In this document: in pieces, positions 35,590 to 46,412 of the stretch
Numbering within the stretch: the stretch's first letter is position 1
Layout of the letters: each line of letters starts with the position of its first letter
NCBI RefSeq assembly: GCF_904846705.1
Contig: NZ_CAJHBS010000002.1
Coordinates: 1-64,000 of the forward strand
Direction of reading: 5' to 3'
Source of the DNA: Psychrobacter sp. Pi2-52
GTDB lineage: Bacteria; Pseudomonadota; Gammaproteobacteria; Pseudomonadales; Moraxellaceae
Length of the DNA: 64,000 nt
Position numbers and translations under genes: made by a program
Notes under the pieces: model-generated
What the model was told of the DNA's origin: nothing
The model's database searches: none
What the model saw: only the letters and a program-made list of their open reading frames with translations

Positions 35590-36830
35590 CAGCTACCATC
35601 CTTTTGTACAGTCGTGTCTGGCACAGTTTCAGAGTCTTCTGGCAACACCCATTCCCAGCCATCTACCCATGAGACTTTGACGCCCTCGTTTAGTTTGTAA
35701 TCAAAGCTCGGATCATCTTCATCAAAGAACTCAGAGGCCTTAATGATATGACCATTTGCCAGTTCGATAATCGAGTCTAAGGTACTGCCTTTATAGTTAC
35801 TCTCGATGACACGGCCTAGCAGTCCGCTATGCTCGTTATCTTTTGGATCATATATTCGTAAATCTTCGGGGCGAAGTAGTAAATTGACGATATCGCCCAC
35901 TTGCACGTCATTGGCAAAATTGGGACGACGTAAGTTGCGTAAGGTAGTCGGTCCTTCTTGCGCCTGTGCTTCACAGACTTCGACCTCGATACGTCCGTTG
36001 GTCACTTTACCATCGCGATCTGGCTGGTCTAGGTGGACACCTTTGACCTCAGCTCTGAACAAATTGGTCTCGCCGATGAATTTGGCGGTAAACAAATTGG
36101 CAGGGGTTTCATAAATTTCGATAGGCGCACCGATTTGCTGGAACGTACCGTCTTTCATCACGGCAATACGGTCTGACATCGACAGCGCTTCTTCTTGGTC
36201 ATGGGTCACGAAGACAAAGGTAATGCCTAGCTCACGTTGCAGACGTTTTAGCTCAGACTGCATTTGTAGGCGCAGTTTGTGGTCGAGTGCGGATAATGGT
36301 TCATCAAGCAATAGCAGTTTAGGACGGTTAATCACCGCACGAGCAATCGCAACTCGCTGCTGCTGACCACCAGACAAATCTTGCGGCTTGCGGTTGGCTA
36401 AATGCTCTAGCTGTACCATCGCTAGCATCTCACTGACGCGTCTTTGGATTTCATCTTTTGGGACTTTTTTTAGCTTTAGGCCGTAAGCGACGTTTTGGGC
36501 GACGCTCATGTGAGGGAACAGCGCATACTGCTGAAATACGGTATTGACCGGGCGTTTATCAGCGGACAAGCCTGCCATCTGTACACCATCCAAATATATC
36601 GCCCCAGCGTTCGGCTGCTCAAAGCCTGCAATCAAGCGTAGTAATGTCGTCTTACCACAGCCTGATGGGCCAAGTAGCGTCAGAAACTCACCATGCTTGA
36701 TATCAAGGTTGATGTCTTTTAGGACTTCGGTTTGATCATAGGTTTTTTTTACACCAGTCAGTTGCAGCAGCACCTGATCATCATGAGGTGACGCAGAGGT
36801 GTTATGCGTATTTTGAGATAAATCGGTCAT
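35589..36830 (-). CDS. potG: Polyamine ABC transporter ATP-binding protein PotG
   Basis: 413 aa. Walker A is G-P-S-G-C-G-K-T, the signature is L-S-G-G-Q-Q-Q-R, Walker B is [12 protein letters not shown] and the switch histidine is in V-T-H-D-Q. A C-terminal TOBE domain follows from about residue 300 (L-L-R-P-E-D-L-R). It is the first gene of the operon. The periplasmic binding protein PotF, normally the first gene, is absent here and must be encoded elsewhere. ATG assigned from operon context. Confidence 0.93.
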   Translation of the reverse strand: MTDLSQNTHNTSASPHDDQVLLQLTGVKKTYDQTEVLKDINLDIKHGEFLTLLGPSGCGKTTLLRLIAGFEQPNAGAIYLDGVQMAGLSADKRPVNTVFQQYALFPHMSVAQNVAYGLKLKKVPKDEIQRRVSEMLAMVQLEHLANRKPQDLSGGQQQRVAIARAVINRPKLLLLDEPLSALDHKLRLQMQSELKRLQRELGITFVFVTHDQEEALSMSDRIAVMKDGTFQQIGAPIEIYETPANLFTAKFIGETNLFRAEVKGVHLDQPDRDGKVTNGRIEVEVCEAQAQEGPTTLRNLRRPNFANDVQVGDIVNLLLRPEDLRIYDPKDNEHSGLLGRVIESNYKGSTLDSIIELANGHIIKASEFFDEDDPSFDYKLNEGVKVSWVDGWEWVLPEDSETVPDTTVQKDGS

Positions 36831-37243
36831 AATATCTGTTCCTAAGCGTCCAATATCTGTATACAGTTGCCAAGGTAACTGGCTGTCATTATAAGGATTG
36901 GCGTAAGCGTAAGCGCGGTCTGAATGCTGCCTGAATGCTGCCTGAATGCTGCGTATTATAACAAACCCTTGATATAATTCAGTGCAAGTTCGTTATAAGT
37001 TACGCGAGTCGGACTATTGTAGCAGCGATATATACAGCTGTATTTTTAGATGTGACTACATTCACCTAGCGATATTTAGACAAATTTTTTTACCGTTTTT
37101 TGGTTTTTATTCCTATACAATCACGTTATGTCTGACAAACATGATTAGCCTGATAGTTTGACGATAATTAGTCAATCTGTGCTTGAATACATGTATGCAA
37201 AACAGCTTATAACTCTAATATTATTGATGATAAAGGATCTCTC
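36831..37243. other. Divergent region potG/can with tandem repeat
   Basis: About 410 bases. It contains three head-to-tail copies of TGAATGCTGCC (11 bp) at 36921-36953, the last imperfect, just after GCGTAAGCGTAAGCG. Near 37075-37100 there is a T-rich stretch. It must hold the potG promoter and the carbonic anhydrase promoter. Confidence 0.5.
36921..36953. repeat. Three-copy 11-bp tandem repeat
   Basis: The word TGAATGCTGCC occurs three times in a row, the third ending GT instead of CC. Its position about 90 bases upstream of potG makes it either a slippage-prone spacer or an operator array. Nothing else in the sequence favours one over the other. Confidence 0.85.
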
Positions 37244-37882
37244 ATGCCTACCGATATACGTCCAACCACAGGTCAAGAAGCGCTTGAGCTTTTAAAAGCA
37301 GGTAACGCACGCTACGTTGATAGCCTCACCAGTACCGATGAGTATATGCAGCGCCGTCCAGAGTTGGTCAAGGATCAAAATCCATTGGCCATTATTTTGG
37401 GTTGCTCAGATGCACGAGTACCAGTTGAGATTGTTTTTGATCAAGGTTTGGGAGATTTGTTTGTTATACGAGTCGCGGGTAATGTGGTTGCACCATCACA
37501 GATTGGTTCAATCGAGTTTGCAGCTGAAGCCTTTGGCACGCAATTGGTAGTGGTACTTGGACACTCAAAATGTGGTGCTGTCACTGCTTGCGTTGAGACA
37601 TTGATTAACCCTGAGCAGAACTATTCACCTAACTTGCAATCTATCGTTGATCGTATTCGCCCAAGCGTTTATAACTTGCACGAACTAGCAACTGCCAATG
37701 GTCAAGACGTCGATGCAGACGAGCTGGTCGATCGCTCTATTCGCGCTAACGTACGTATGTCAGTCAGTCAGCTAAAGCATGGCTCACGTGCATTAGAGGA
37801 TTTAACCAATAGTGGTCAGCTATTGGTAGTCGGCGCTGAGTATGATCTTGAGACAGGAAAAGTGCGTTTTTTAGATAGCTAG
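37244..37882 (+). CDS. can: Beta-carbonic anhydrase
   Basis: 212 aa, normal for the beta class. It interconverts CO2 and bicarbonate in the cytosol. The zinc ligands are seen in G-C-S-D-A-R (Cys, with the Asp-Arg dyad) and G-H-S-K-C-G (His and Cys). F-V-I-R-V-A-G-N and G-S-I-E-F-A lie between them. A GGA-rich ribosome-binding site (AAAGGATC) precedes the ATG. It stands alone, divergent from potG. Confidence 0.93.
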   Translation: MPTDIRPTTGQEALELLKAGNARYVDSLTSTDEYMQRRPELVKDQNPLAIILGCSDARVPVEIVFDQGLGDLFVIRVAGNVVAPSQIGSIEFAAEAFGTQLVVVLGHSKCGAVTACVETLINPEQNYSPNLQSIVDRIRPSVYNLHELATANGQDVDADELVDRSIRANVRMSVSQLKHGSRALEDLTNSGQLLVVGAEYDLETGKVRFLDS

Positions 37883-38068
37883 TCAGTCTTGGATAGCTTC
37901 AGACAACTAGCTAGTTAGGGTGTAAAGACGAACATACCTTGTTCATATTCTTACAAAACCCTATCAGTTATTTCGCCGTTTTTTATTATGATAAGAGAAC
38001 GACACAAATCATGACAATCGTGATTTGCGTGTTTATGCATTTATTTTTTGAATTATATTAGGATAATT

Positions 38069-38632
38069 ATGTCTACTTCATCTAACAACAATAACGACGC
38101 AATAGACCAGCCTGCTAGCAGCGTTAGCACGGATGGTGTTCAGCCAATTTCATCAAAGACGACCGGTTTTACTTTTAACCACACTATGCTGCGTGTCAAA
38201 GACCCTGTTAAATCACTAGAGTTTTACACTGGTGTCTTGGGTATGACCTTGCTTGCCGTTAAGAAGTTCCCTGACATGGGATTCGATTTATATTTCTTGG
38301 CTAAGTTGACCGAAAGCGAGCGTGAAAACTTGCCAACTGGCGATGATCTAGAAATTTTCGCTTTCCGTCAGCGTGGTATTTTAGAGTTGACGCACAACTA
38401 CGGTACCGAGACAAAAGCTGACTTTAGCTATCATGATGGCAATCAAGATCCACAAGGTTTTGGTCATATTTGTTTTAGCGTTCCAAGCTTGGATGAAGCG
38501 GTTGCTTGGTTTGATAAAAACAACGTCGAATTCAAAAAACGTCCAGAAGATGGCAGCATGAAAAATATTGCCTTTATCAAAGATGTAGATGGCTACTGGA
38601 TCGAAATCGTACAGGCCGATTTGATGGGTTAA
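38069..38632 (+). CDS. gloA: Lactoylglutathione lyase (glyoxalase I)
   Basis: 187 aa from the ATG at 38069, which has AGGA six bases upstream; a TTG seven codons earlier is less likely. It isomerises the glutathione hemithioacetal of methylglyoxal. M-L-R-V-K-D-P-V-K-S-L-E-F-Y-T-G-V-L-G-M and the later G-F-G-H-I-C-F-S-V and Y-W-I-E-I-V are glyoxalase I blocks with the metal ligands His and Glu. The about 30-residue S/N/D-rich N-terminus and the longer middle loop match the eukaryotic-like, zinc-type group rather than the short E. coli form. Confidence 0.93.
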   Translation: MSTSSNNNNDAIDQPASSVSTDGVQPISSKTTGFTFNHTMLRVKDPVKSLEFYTGVLGMTLLAVKKFPDMGFDLYFLAKLTESERENLPTGDDLEIFAFRQRGILELTHNYGTETKADFSYHDGNQDPQGFGHICFSVPSLDEAVAWFDKNNVEFKKRPEDGSMKNIAFIKDVDGYWIEIVQADLMG

Positions 38633-38704
38633 TTGTCAGAACGACAGCACCTATTAAGATAAGTGCGTTAATAGAAATAAATAGAATAAAGGAGTATCAC
38701 CCAG

Positions 38705-39682
38705 ATGCCTACCTCTGAGGCAGAAACGACACTGAGTGCTGAGACAGCCGCGCAGGCTACGACGACGGATGGATTAACTTATCAAAGCATCCTTGGTTCG
38801 GCAAATGAGATATGGGTTGGCTTTGTTGAGCGTATCCCATATTTTGTCGCATCAATTATCGTTATCCTGATTTTTTGGTTTTTATCGATTGTTTTCAAAA
38901 AAATCGTTCACAAATTATTAGGCAGTCGTAGTCGGCATCAGAACTTGGTCAAAGTGTTTCAGCGGGTAGGCGGGGCGCTTATTTTCTTTATTGGTTTTAT
39001 GATAGCGATGGTTATTGCGGTGCCGGGGTTCACTCCTGCTAAGTTGATTGGCGCGCTCGGTATTGGTTCCGTTGCTATCGGTTTTGCTTTTAAAGATATC
39101 TTTCAAAACTTGCTCTCTGGTATTTTGCTCCTGATTTCAGAGCCGTTTCGTATCGGTGATCAGATTGTTTCAGGCGACTATGAAGGAACGGTCGAAGATA
39201 TCAAAATCCGTGCAACCACCATCAGAACTTATGATGGCAGGCAAGTGGTGATTCCAAACTCAGATCTTTATACTTCGGCGTTAACCGTCAATACCGCTTA
39301 TAAGCAACGCCGTCTGCAAGTCGCAGTTGGTATCGGTTATGAAGATGACATCGAAGCGGCCAAAACTGAGATTATAAAAGCATTAGATAAGATAGAAAGC
39401 GTCTCGAAGAAAGCAACACCAAGTGTGATTGCTACTGGTTTTGGTGGTTCGTCCATTGATCTAATGGTACGCTGGTTTATCGAAGATGGTACGCAAGCCA
39501 ATAAGGTTGCCTCGATTCATCAAGTAATTGTAGGTATCAAAAACTCATTGGATGTAGCGGGCGTAAACATTCCATTCCCAATACGTACGATTGATTTGAG
39601 TGATCCTTCAGTGAGTGCAATCGTTAATAAAATGAACGAGCAGCAAGACATTGTGGACGTGAATAAAACAGTGGCAGAGTAG
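38705..39682 (+). CDS. mscS: Small-conductance mechanosensitive channel (MscS family)
   Basis: 325 aa. It has three N-terminal transmembrane helices. The pore helix region A-L-G-I-G-S-V-A-I-G-F-A-F-K-D and the F-Q-N-L-L-S-G-I turn are conserved. A cytosolic beta domain follows with F-R-I-G-D-Q-I, G-T-V-E-D-I-K-I-R and V-V-I-P-N-S. It releases solutes on osmotic downshock at the inner membrane. AAAGGAG lies upstream. A terminator follows, shared with the convergent cytochrome gene. Confidence 0.93.
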   Translation: MPTSEAETTLSAETAAQATTTDGLTYQSILGSANEIWVGFVERIPYFVASIIVILIFWFLSIVFKKIVHKLLGSRSRHQNLVKVFQRVGGALIFFIGFMIAMVIAVPGFTPAKLIGALGIGSVAIGFAFKDIFQNLLSGILLLISEPFRIGDQIVSGDYEGTVEDIKIRATTIRTYDGRQVVIPNSDLYTSALTVNTAYKQRRLQVAVGIGYEDDIEAAKTEIIKALDKIESVSKKATPSVIATGFGGSSIDLMVRWFIEDGTQANKVASIHQVIVGIKNSLDVAGVNIPFPIRTIDLSDPSVSAIVNKMNEQQDIVDVNKTVAE

Positions 39683-39743
39683 CGCGCTCGGTGAAATATT
39701 TAATTAGTGTTAAAACTTTGATTTCCACAATATTTAGAAAACT

Positions 39744-39781
39744 AAAAAACCGCCACATCCATTGATATGGCGGTTTTTTTT
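39744..39781. terminator. Bidirectional intrinsic terminator
   Basis: AAAAACCGCCA pairs with TGGCGGTTTTT, with a loosely paired interior and long A and T runs. It lies between mscS and the convergent cytochrome c'-like gene. Confidence 0.93.
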
Positions 39782-39812
39782 ATACGTATCTACTTGCTAT
39801 AAATACAAAGCT

Positions 39813-40289
39813 TTATTCGTCTTTTGCTCTAAAGTCAGTATGGCATGATTTACAGCTTGCACCAACTTGTCCAAAGGCAGGTTTAACATCGTCCATGCTA
39901 GTAGCGTTTTGAGCAGCAGCATTTAGCTCAGCAGTAACCTTTTGGAAGTTTTCAGCTTCAGCACTGAAGCCATCAGCATTAGACCAAACCGCTTCGGTAG
40001 CATTGCCTACCGCTTCTGGGTCTTCAAAATGACTCCAAGGCTTGGCGGCATCTTCTGCCAAGAACGCCGCTTGCTCTTTAAATACATCGGCATCAAATGT
40101 ATCAGGTGCTTTTGCCATATCACCCATGATGCCCATTGCATCACCCCAGTTTTTCATAGTGTCTTGACGGGCTTGCACATCAGGGTTAGATCCTGTTGAG
40201 GTGCTACAGGCCGTTAGACCCAGTGCAGCCGCCATCAAGGTAACGCTAAACAGAGATTTGAAAGATTTGTTGGTATGAACCTGTGCCAT
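39813..40289 (-). CDS. Cytochrome c'/c-556-type lipoprotein
   Basis: 158 aa. The signal peptide ends L-T-A-C, giving a lipoprotein, which is unusual for the normally soluble cytochrome c' family. The mature part is a helical bundle with R-Q-D-T-M-K-N-W near the start and the C-terminal haem motif C-K-S-C-H followed by T-D-F-R-A-K. It would sit in the periplasm on a membrane. Family members bind NO or transfer electrons; the role here is not fixed. AAGGAG precedes the ATG. Confidence 0.88.
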   Translation of the reverse strand: MAQVHTNKSFKSLFSVTLMAAALGLTACSTSTGSNPDVQARQDTMKNWGDAMGIMGDMAKAPDTFDADVFKEQAAFLAEDAAKPWSHFEDPEAVGNATEAVWSNADGFSAEAENFQKVTAELNAAAQNATSMDDVKPAFGQVGASCKSCHTDFRAKDE

Positions 40290-40613
40290 ATGACTTACTC
40301 CTTTAAACTTGGCTAATAGTAAGCGTGATTACAAACGCTCGCTTCGTCGTAAAATATAGTTATACAAAATACTGCCTAAAATTCTTCTGAGCACAGTTGC
40401 TAATAAAGAACGTCTTCTATTGTAACGGTTATCTGGGCGATGGGAATTATATAGTTGTTATATCCTCGTAATATTTTAAATAAGCATACCTTAACTTGGT
40501 TATGGCTACTTATGTTTGCTTATAGTTGATTGTGATGATTGTATAGTAGCTGCACAACGTATTTCTGTACGATAACAACGTGGGAGTAGCTCGTTTGGAT
40601 AGTACTGATAATA

Positions 40614-40644
40614 AAAAAGGCCAGCGATAGTAGCTGACCTTTTT
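40614..40644 (-). terminator. Intrinsic terminator after hemF
   Basis: AAAAAGG-C-CAGC pairs with GCTG-A-CCTTTTT with one mismatch, 42 bases past the hemF stop, and gives a T run on the minus strand. Confidence 0.85.
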
Positions 40645-40685
40645 AGTATTTTCCAAAAATATGAGTATTGCAATATTTACGAAAA

Positions 40686-42432
<1,747 letters not shown>

Positions 42433-43065
42433 TGCTGTCCTACATAAGCCTAAAGTCGTGGCGGTGAAAAGTATGTTATTGCTGTTTGAGATGAGCGCTG
42501 TTAGAGCCGGTTACTGTTCGAGATAACTACTGTTTTCAAGATAGCTATTAGTTGAGATGAGCATGTCACCTAAACTTTACTGCTAAAATTAAGATGATAC
42601 CAGTATAACCTGTTCATAAAGACAGCGTGCTCATTGTATTTTTTATAAAAACACACAAAGTTCACAGACGACGCACGATGATTAAAGCGACAATTAAAAA
42701 AAAATGCTATTATGCCATACTATTTTGACGGATACAGTGACAAGTCTTTACCCTTACATTACTATGTCGTCACTAACATCCGCTATTGATGCAAAATAAT
42801 AGGGCATAATGTCACCCCTCAGTAGTCAATAGTATAAAAGCATCAATATTTTGATATCAAAACGTTGGTATTGGCGCGCAGTCTATTGTGCTAGCGTGTG
42901 TACTGTCGTAAGTAGCGCAGCTATACAAATACGAAAGTTGCATGAATAATTATATGGTCGATTACATCAATAATGATGTAGGTATTATTGACGTCTTTTG
43001 ATTATAGTCACCGCTATATTTTAAAGACACGTCTTGTCAGCAGATTGGTAGGTATCGTACGGTTT
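42433..43065. other. Divergent intergenic region ribA/dxs
   Basis: About 630 AT-rich bases. A possible extended -10 (TGC-TATTAT, 42706-42714) lies to the right of GCGACA. A perfect 14-base palindrome TTTTGATATCAAAA is at 42849-42862. Either could control dxs. An in-frame TTG at 42988 would lengthen Dxs but has no ribosome-binding site or family similarity. Confidence 0.45.
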
Positions 43066-45138
43066 ATGCAGCAGTCACCTCATTCTCCAAAGTCTCAGTC
43101 CCTATCTACATCAGTGCTGGATTCTGCTGCTCAGCTATCGAGCTTACAGCAGACCTATACTGTGATTCCACGTGTGCGTCCTCATACGCCATTGCTTGAT
43201 GCAATTGATACACCCACTGACCTCAGCACGCTTTCGACTGCCAAGCTTATTACGCTGGCCGATGAATTGCGCCTTTTTCTATTGTATTCAGCTGGTCAGA
43301 GCGGTGGGCATTTTGGTGCCAATTTAGGTGTGGTCGAATTGACCATAGTATTGCATTATTTGTTAGAGACGCCGCAAGACCAAATCGTCTGGGACGTGGG
43401 TCATCAAGCTTATGCTCATAAAGTACTGACAGGTCGCCGTGAGCAGCTAGGTACTATCAGGTCTAAAGATGGTCTGACGGCATTTCCTGAGCGCGCAGAA
43501 TCTGTCTACGATACATTTGGCGTTGGGCATTCATCGACCTCTATCTCAGCTGGTTTGGGTATGAGCCTCGCCCTGCGTTATCAAGGCCGCGAGCAAACGG
43601 TTGCTTGCATCATCGGCGATGGTGCAATGACAGGCGGCATGGCATTTGAAGCCATGAATGACGCAGTACAGCAAGATGCTGATTTGTTGGTCGTTCTAAA
43701 CGATAATGATATGTCGATATCTTGCTCTATTGGTGGATTTTCACGACATTTAGCCATGCTTTGGGAATCAGGTTATCAAGTTGATATCTCTGAGTCAGGT
43801 GAGCCTGTACTCTGCCACCGTCCTGATATGCAAGCGTTCGATCGCCGCAAACGTCACAAAGAGATGCGTGATGTTCCGCAGCTAGAAGACAACTTATTCA
43901 AAGCGATTGGTTTTACCTATTTTGGTCCGTTTGATGGGCATAATATTCCTGAGCTACTGCGCGTATTGTCACTGGCGAAGCAAGTAAAAGGCCCAGTACT
44001 AGTGCATATCTATACCACTAAGGGTAAAGGCTTTGCACCAGCAGAATTAGATCCAGTGGGCTATCACGCAATCAGTAAGTTGCCAGTCGAAAATCATAAA
44101 GAGCATGAAGAGTCTAAAGCTAACTCTATAGAGCAGCTAAAAAAACAACCAAGTACAAAGCCAGCATTAAAATATTCGCAAGTGTTTGGCCAGTTCTTAT
44201 GTGATAAAGCGGCCGAAGACGATAAGCTGCTAGCTGTCACCCCTGCTATGGAAGAAGGCTCAGGGATGACGGACTTTGCTCGTCACTTTCCAGAGCGTTT
44301 CTTTGATGTGGCTATTGCTGAGCAACACGCTGTCACGCTAGCGGCTGGGATGGCAACTCAAGGCGTCAAACCTATTGTCGCGATTTATTCAACGTTCTTA
44401 CAGCGTGGATATGATCAGCTGATTCATGACGTGGCTCTACAGAACCTCGATGTTATGTTTGCCATCGATCGCGCGGGCTTAGTCGGTGAAGACGGTGCGA
44501 CGCATGCTGGCGTGTTTGATTTTGCATTTTTACGTTGTGTGCCTAATATGGTGATTGCAGCGCCAAAAGATGAGAACGAATGCTACCACTTGCTCAATAC
44601 TTGCTATGAGTATCCAGGCTGTACGGCGGTACGTTATCCGCGTGGTACAGGCACAGGTGCTGATATTAAGCAGCCAGCCCAAACTTATAAAGTTGGTGAA
44701 GCGGTGGTCGAGTCAGTATTAGGTAAAGCTGATGCACCTTACAAATTGGCATTATTGGCCTTTGGTACGATGGTAGCAACTGCTCAGCAAGCAGCAGAAA
44801 CCCTAACAGATAACGATGCAGCGTTAGATTGCCAGATACAGGTGGTCAATATGCGCTGGGTAAAACCGCTAGATACAGCCATGCTTGAGACGTTACTGGC
44901 GCAAGGGGTCACTCATATAGCAACCCTAGAAGAGCACATGATTATGGGCGGCGCGGGTAGTGCAGCAAATGAATATTTACTCAATGAGTCGGCAGCCTTT
45001 AAGCAAAGTCGTCCAGCTATTGCTAATATCGGTATTCCTGATCGCTTTATTGCTCATGGCTCTCAAGCAGAGCAATTAGCTGATTGTGGTCTAGATGTCG
45101 AGGGCGTGGTTAAACAGCTTAAAACGCTCTTATCGTAA
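43066..45138 (+). CDS. dxs: 1-deoxy-D-xylulose-5-phosphate synthase
   Basis: 690 aa from the ATG at 43066; the upstream frame lacks family sequence. It condenses pyruvate and glyceraldehyde 3-phosphate, feeding isoprenoid, thiamine and pyridoxal synthesis. The thiamine-diphosphate site shows [10 protein letters not shown] with [21 protein letters not shown] near the start and the transketolase-like [12 protein letters not shown] complete the set. The middle has a short K/E-rich linker near residue 350. It is consistent with thiS and thiG elsewhere in the window. Confidence 0.96.
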   Translation: MQQSPHSPKSQSLSTSVLDSAAQLSSLQQTYTVIPRVRPHTPLLDAIDTPTDLSTLSTAKLITLADELRLFLLYSAGQSGGHFGANLGVVELTIVLHYLLETPQDQIVWDVGHQAYAHKVLTGRREQLGTIRSKDGLTAFPERAESVYDTFGVGHSSTSISAGLGMSLALRYQGREQTVACIIGDGAMTGGMAFEAMNDAVQQDADLLVVLNDNDMSISCSIGGFSRHLAMLWESGYQVDISESGEPVLCHRPDMQAFDRRKRHKEMRDVPQLEDNLFKAIGFTYFGPFDGHNIPELLRVLSLAKQVKGPVLVHIYTTKGKGFAPAELDPVGYHAISKLPVENHKEHEESKANSIEQLKKQPSTKPALKYSQVFGQFLCDKAAEDDKLLAVTPAMEEGSGMTDFARHFPERFFDVAIAEQHAVTLAAGMATQGVKPIVAIYSTFLQRGYDQLIHDVALQNLDVMFAIDRAGLVGEDGATHAGVFDFAFLRCVPNMVIAAPKDENECYHLLNTCYEYPGCTAVRYPRGTGTGADIKQPAQTYKVGEAVVESVLGKADAPYKLALLAFGTMVATAQQAAETLTDNDAALDCQIQVVNMRWVKPLDTAMLETLLAQGVTHIATLEEHMIMGGAGSAANEYLLNESAAFKQSRPAIANIGIPDRFIAHGSQAEQLADCGLDVEGVVKQLKTLLS

Positions 45139-45331
45139 GCGTTACAATATTATTTTAAAAAATTAATGCGCTAAAAAGGCATGAATTAAAACCGATATAA
45201 GCTCTTTAAACAGAGCAAACGCCTGCTAGCCGTAGGTGCTAACTTTTTTACAACTTGCGCAGTTTAGATGATCGCCAAAGTACTGGCTTGGTCAGCGTAA
45301 CGGTTTTTTCATTTTTATCGAACAATTTTAG

Positions 45332-45375
45332 TATAATGCGAGTGTCTTTTATAAGTTTTCGTTTATAAGAGACAC
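45332..45375 (+). promoter_or_regulatory. suhB promoter -10 and leader hairpin
   Basis: A perfect TATAAT is at 45332-45337, with a weak -35. The expected transcript start is at about 45344, within GTGTCTTTTATAA (45342-45354). That segment pairs with TTATAAGAGACAC (45363-45375) over 13 positions with one wobble, so the suhB transcript would begin almost inside a hairpin. Confidence 0.6.
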
Positions 45376-45482
45376 GTTTTTAATCGCATAGATGTGGTGT
45401 GATGCGGCGGCTGTTTGGCATGTTGTGGGCACAAAGTTAGTCTTATTTTTTTATATTCATTCATCAAGCAAATAGGTTATTT

Positions 45483-46310
45483 ATGGAACCCATGGTCGTC
45501 ATCGCAGCGCGTACTGCTGAAAAAGTTGGTAAAGAGATTTTATATGCGCATCAAAACCGCCACAAAATCGAGTTAGATATCGAGTCTAAAGGACTTGATG
45601 GTTTGGTTACCCGCATTGATCGCTTTAGCGAAGAGCTCACTATCGAGACGCTAAAAGCCAGCTATCCTAATCATTCATTTTTGGGTGAAGAGTTTGGTAT
45701 GCAAGAAGGCCGCGGCGAAGATGCTGACTGGTGCTGGATTATCGATCCACTAGACGGCACTAAGAACTTCGTCCACGGTGTACCGCAGTTCTGCGTATCT
45801 ATCGCTGTACAGCATAAAGGTGTTACCCAACACGGTGTGGTCTATGATCCTGTTCGTGATGAGATGTTCTCAGCGAGCCGCGGTAAAGGCGCGCGCTTGA
45901 ACAATCGCCGTATGCAAGTGAGCGAGCGCAAAACCATTGATGGCGGTTTCTTTACGACCGGTCATCCGCTTGAGCGTAAGCGCAATGGCGAAGTTATCTC
46001 TTATGCTAAACAGCACTTTGAGAGCTTACAGAAGATATCTGAGGCAGGTGGTCAGGTACGTCGTATGGGTTCAGCTGCGCTTGACTTATGCTATGTTGCC
46101 GCTGGTCGTTTTGACGGTTATTTTGAGATGTCTATCAAGCCTTGGGACATCGCTGCGGGCGAGCTTATCGTAACTGAAGCACGCGGTGTGGTGGTTGATC
46201 ATACTGGCGCGCACAACTCTATGACATCAGGCTCTATCTTCGCTTGTAATGTGAAATTGCTTAAGCCGTTGATGCAAACAGTTGTCCCAATCTGGGGTGA
46301 CGCAATTTAA
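45483..46310 (+). CDS. suhB: Inositol-1-monophosphatase / Nus factor SuhB
   Basis: 275 aa. The magnesium-dependent phosphatase motifs are present: G-E-E-F-G, W-I-I-D-P-L-D-G-T-K-N-F and I-K-P-W-D-I-A-A-G. SuhB dephosphorylates inositol phosphates and in E. coli also joins the rRNA antitermination complex. It is of normal length. The leader has a 13-pair hairpin near the predicted transcript start. Confidence 0.94.
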   Translation: MEPMVVIAARTAEKVGKEILYAHQNRHKIELDIESKGLDGLVTRIDRFSEELTIETLKASYPNHSFLGEEFGMQEGRGEDADWCWIIDPLDGTKNFVHGVPQFCVSIAVQHKGVTQHGVVYDPVRDEMFSASRGKGARLNNRRMQVSERKTIDGGFFTTGHPLERKRNGEVISYAKQHFESLQKISEAGGQVRRMGSAALDLCYVAAGRFDGYFEMSIKPWDIAAGELIVTEARGVVVDHTGAHNSMTSGSIFACNVKLLKPLMQTVVPIWGDAI

Positions 46311-46377
46311 ACGTTAACCTTAATGCTATTAACGTTTAGCGCCTAGATATAGTTAATATCTAGATTGAGTATGAATG

Positions 46378-46412
46378 AAAAAAGCTGGTTCCGTTATGGA
46401 GCCAGCTTTTTT
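46378..46412. terminator. Bidirectional terminator overlapping the wax synthase 3' end
   Basis: AAAAAAGCTGG pairs with CCAGCTTTTTT, extended by an inner TTCC/TGGA, with A and T runs on both sides. For suhB it is about 70 bases downstream. For the convergent wax synthase it covers the last six codons and the stop. Confidence 0.93.

Noticed and set aside
42988-43065. Longer N-terminus for Dxs from a TTG
   Set aside because: No ribosome-binding site or family similarity; the ATG at 43066 fits better.
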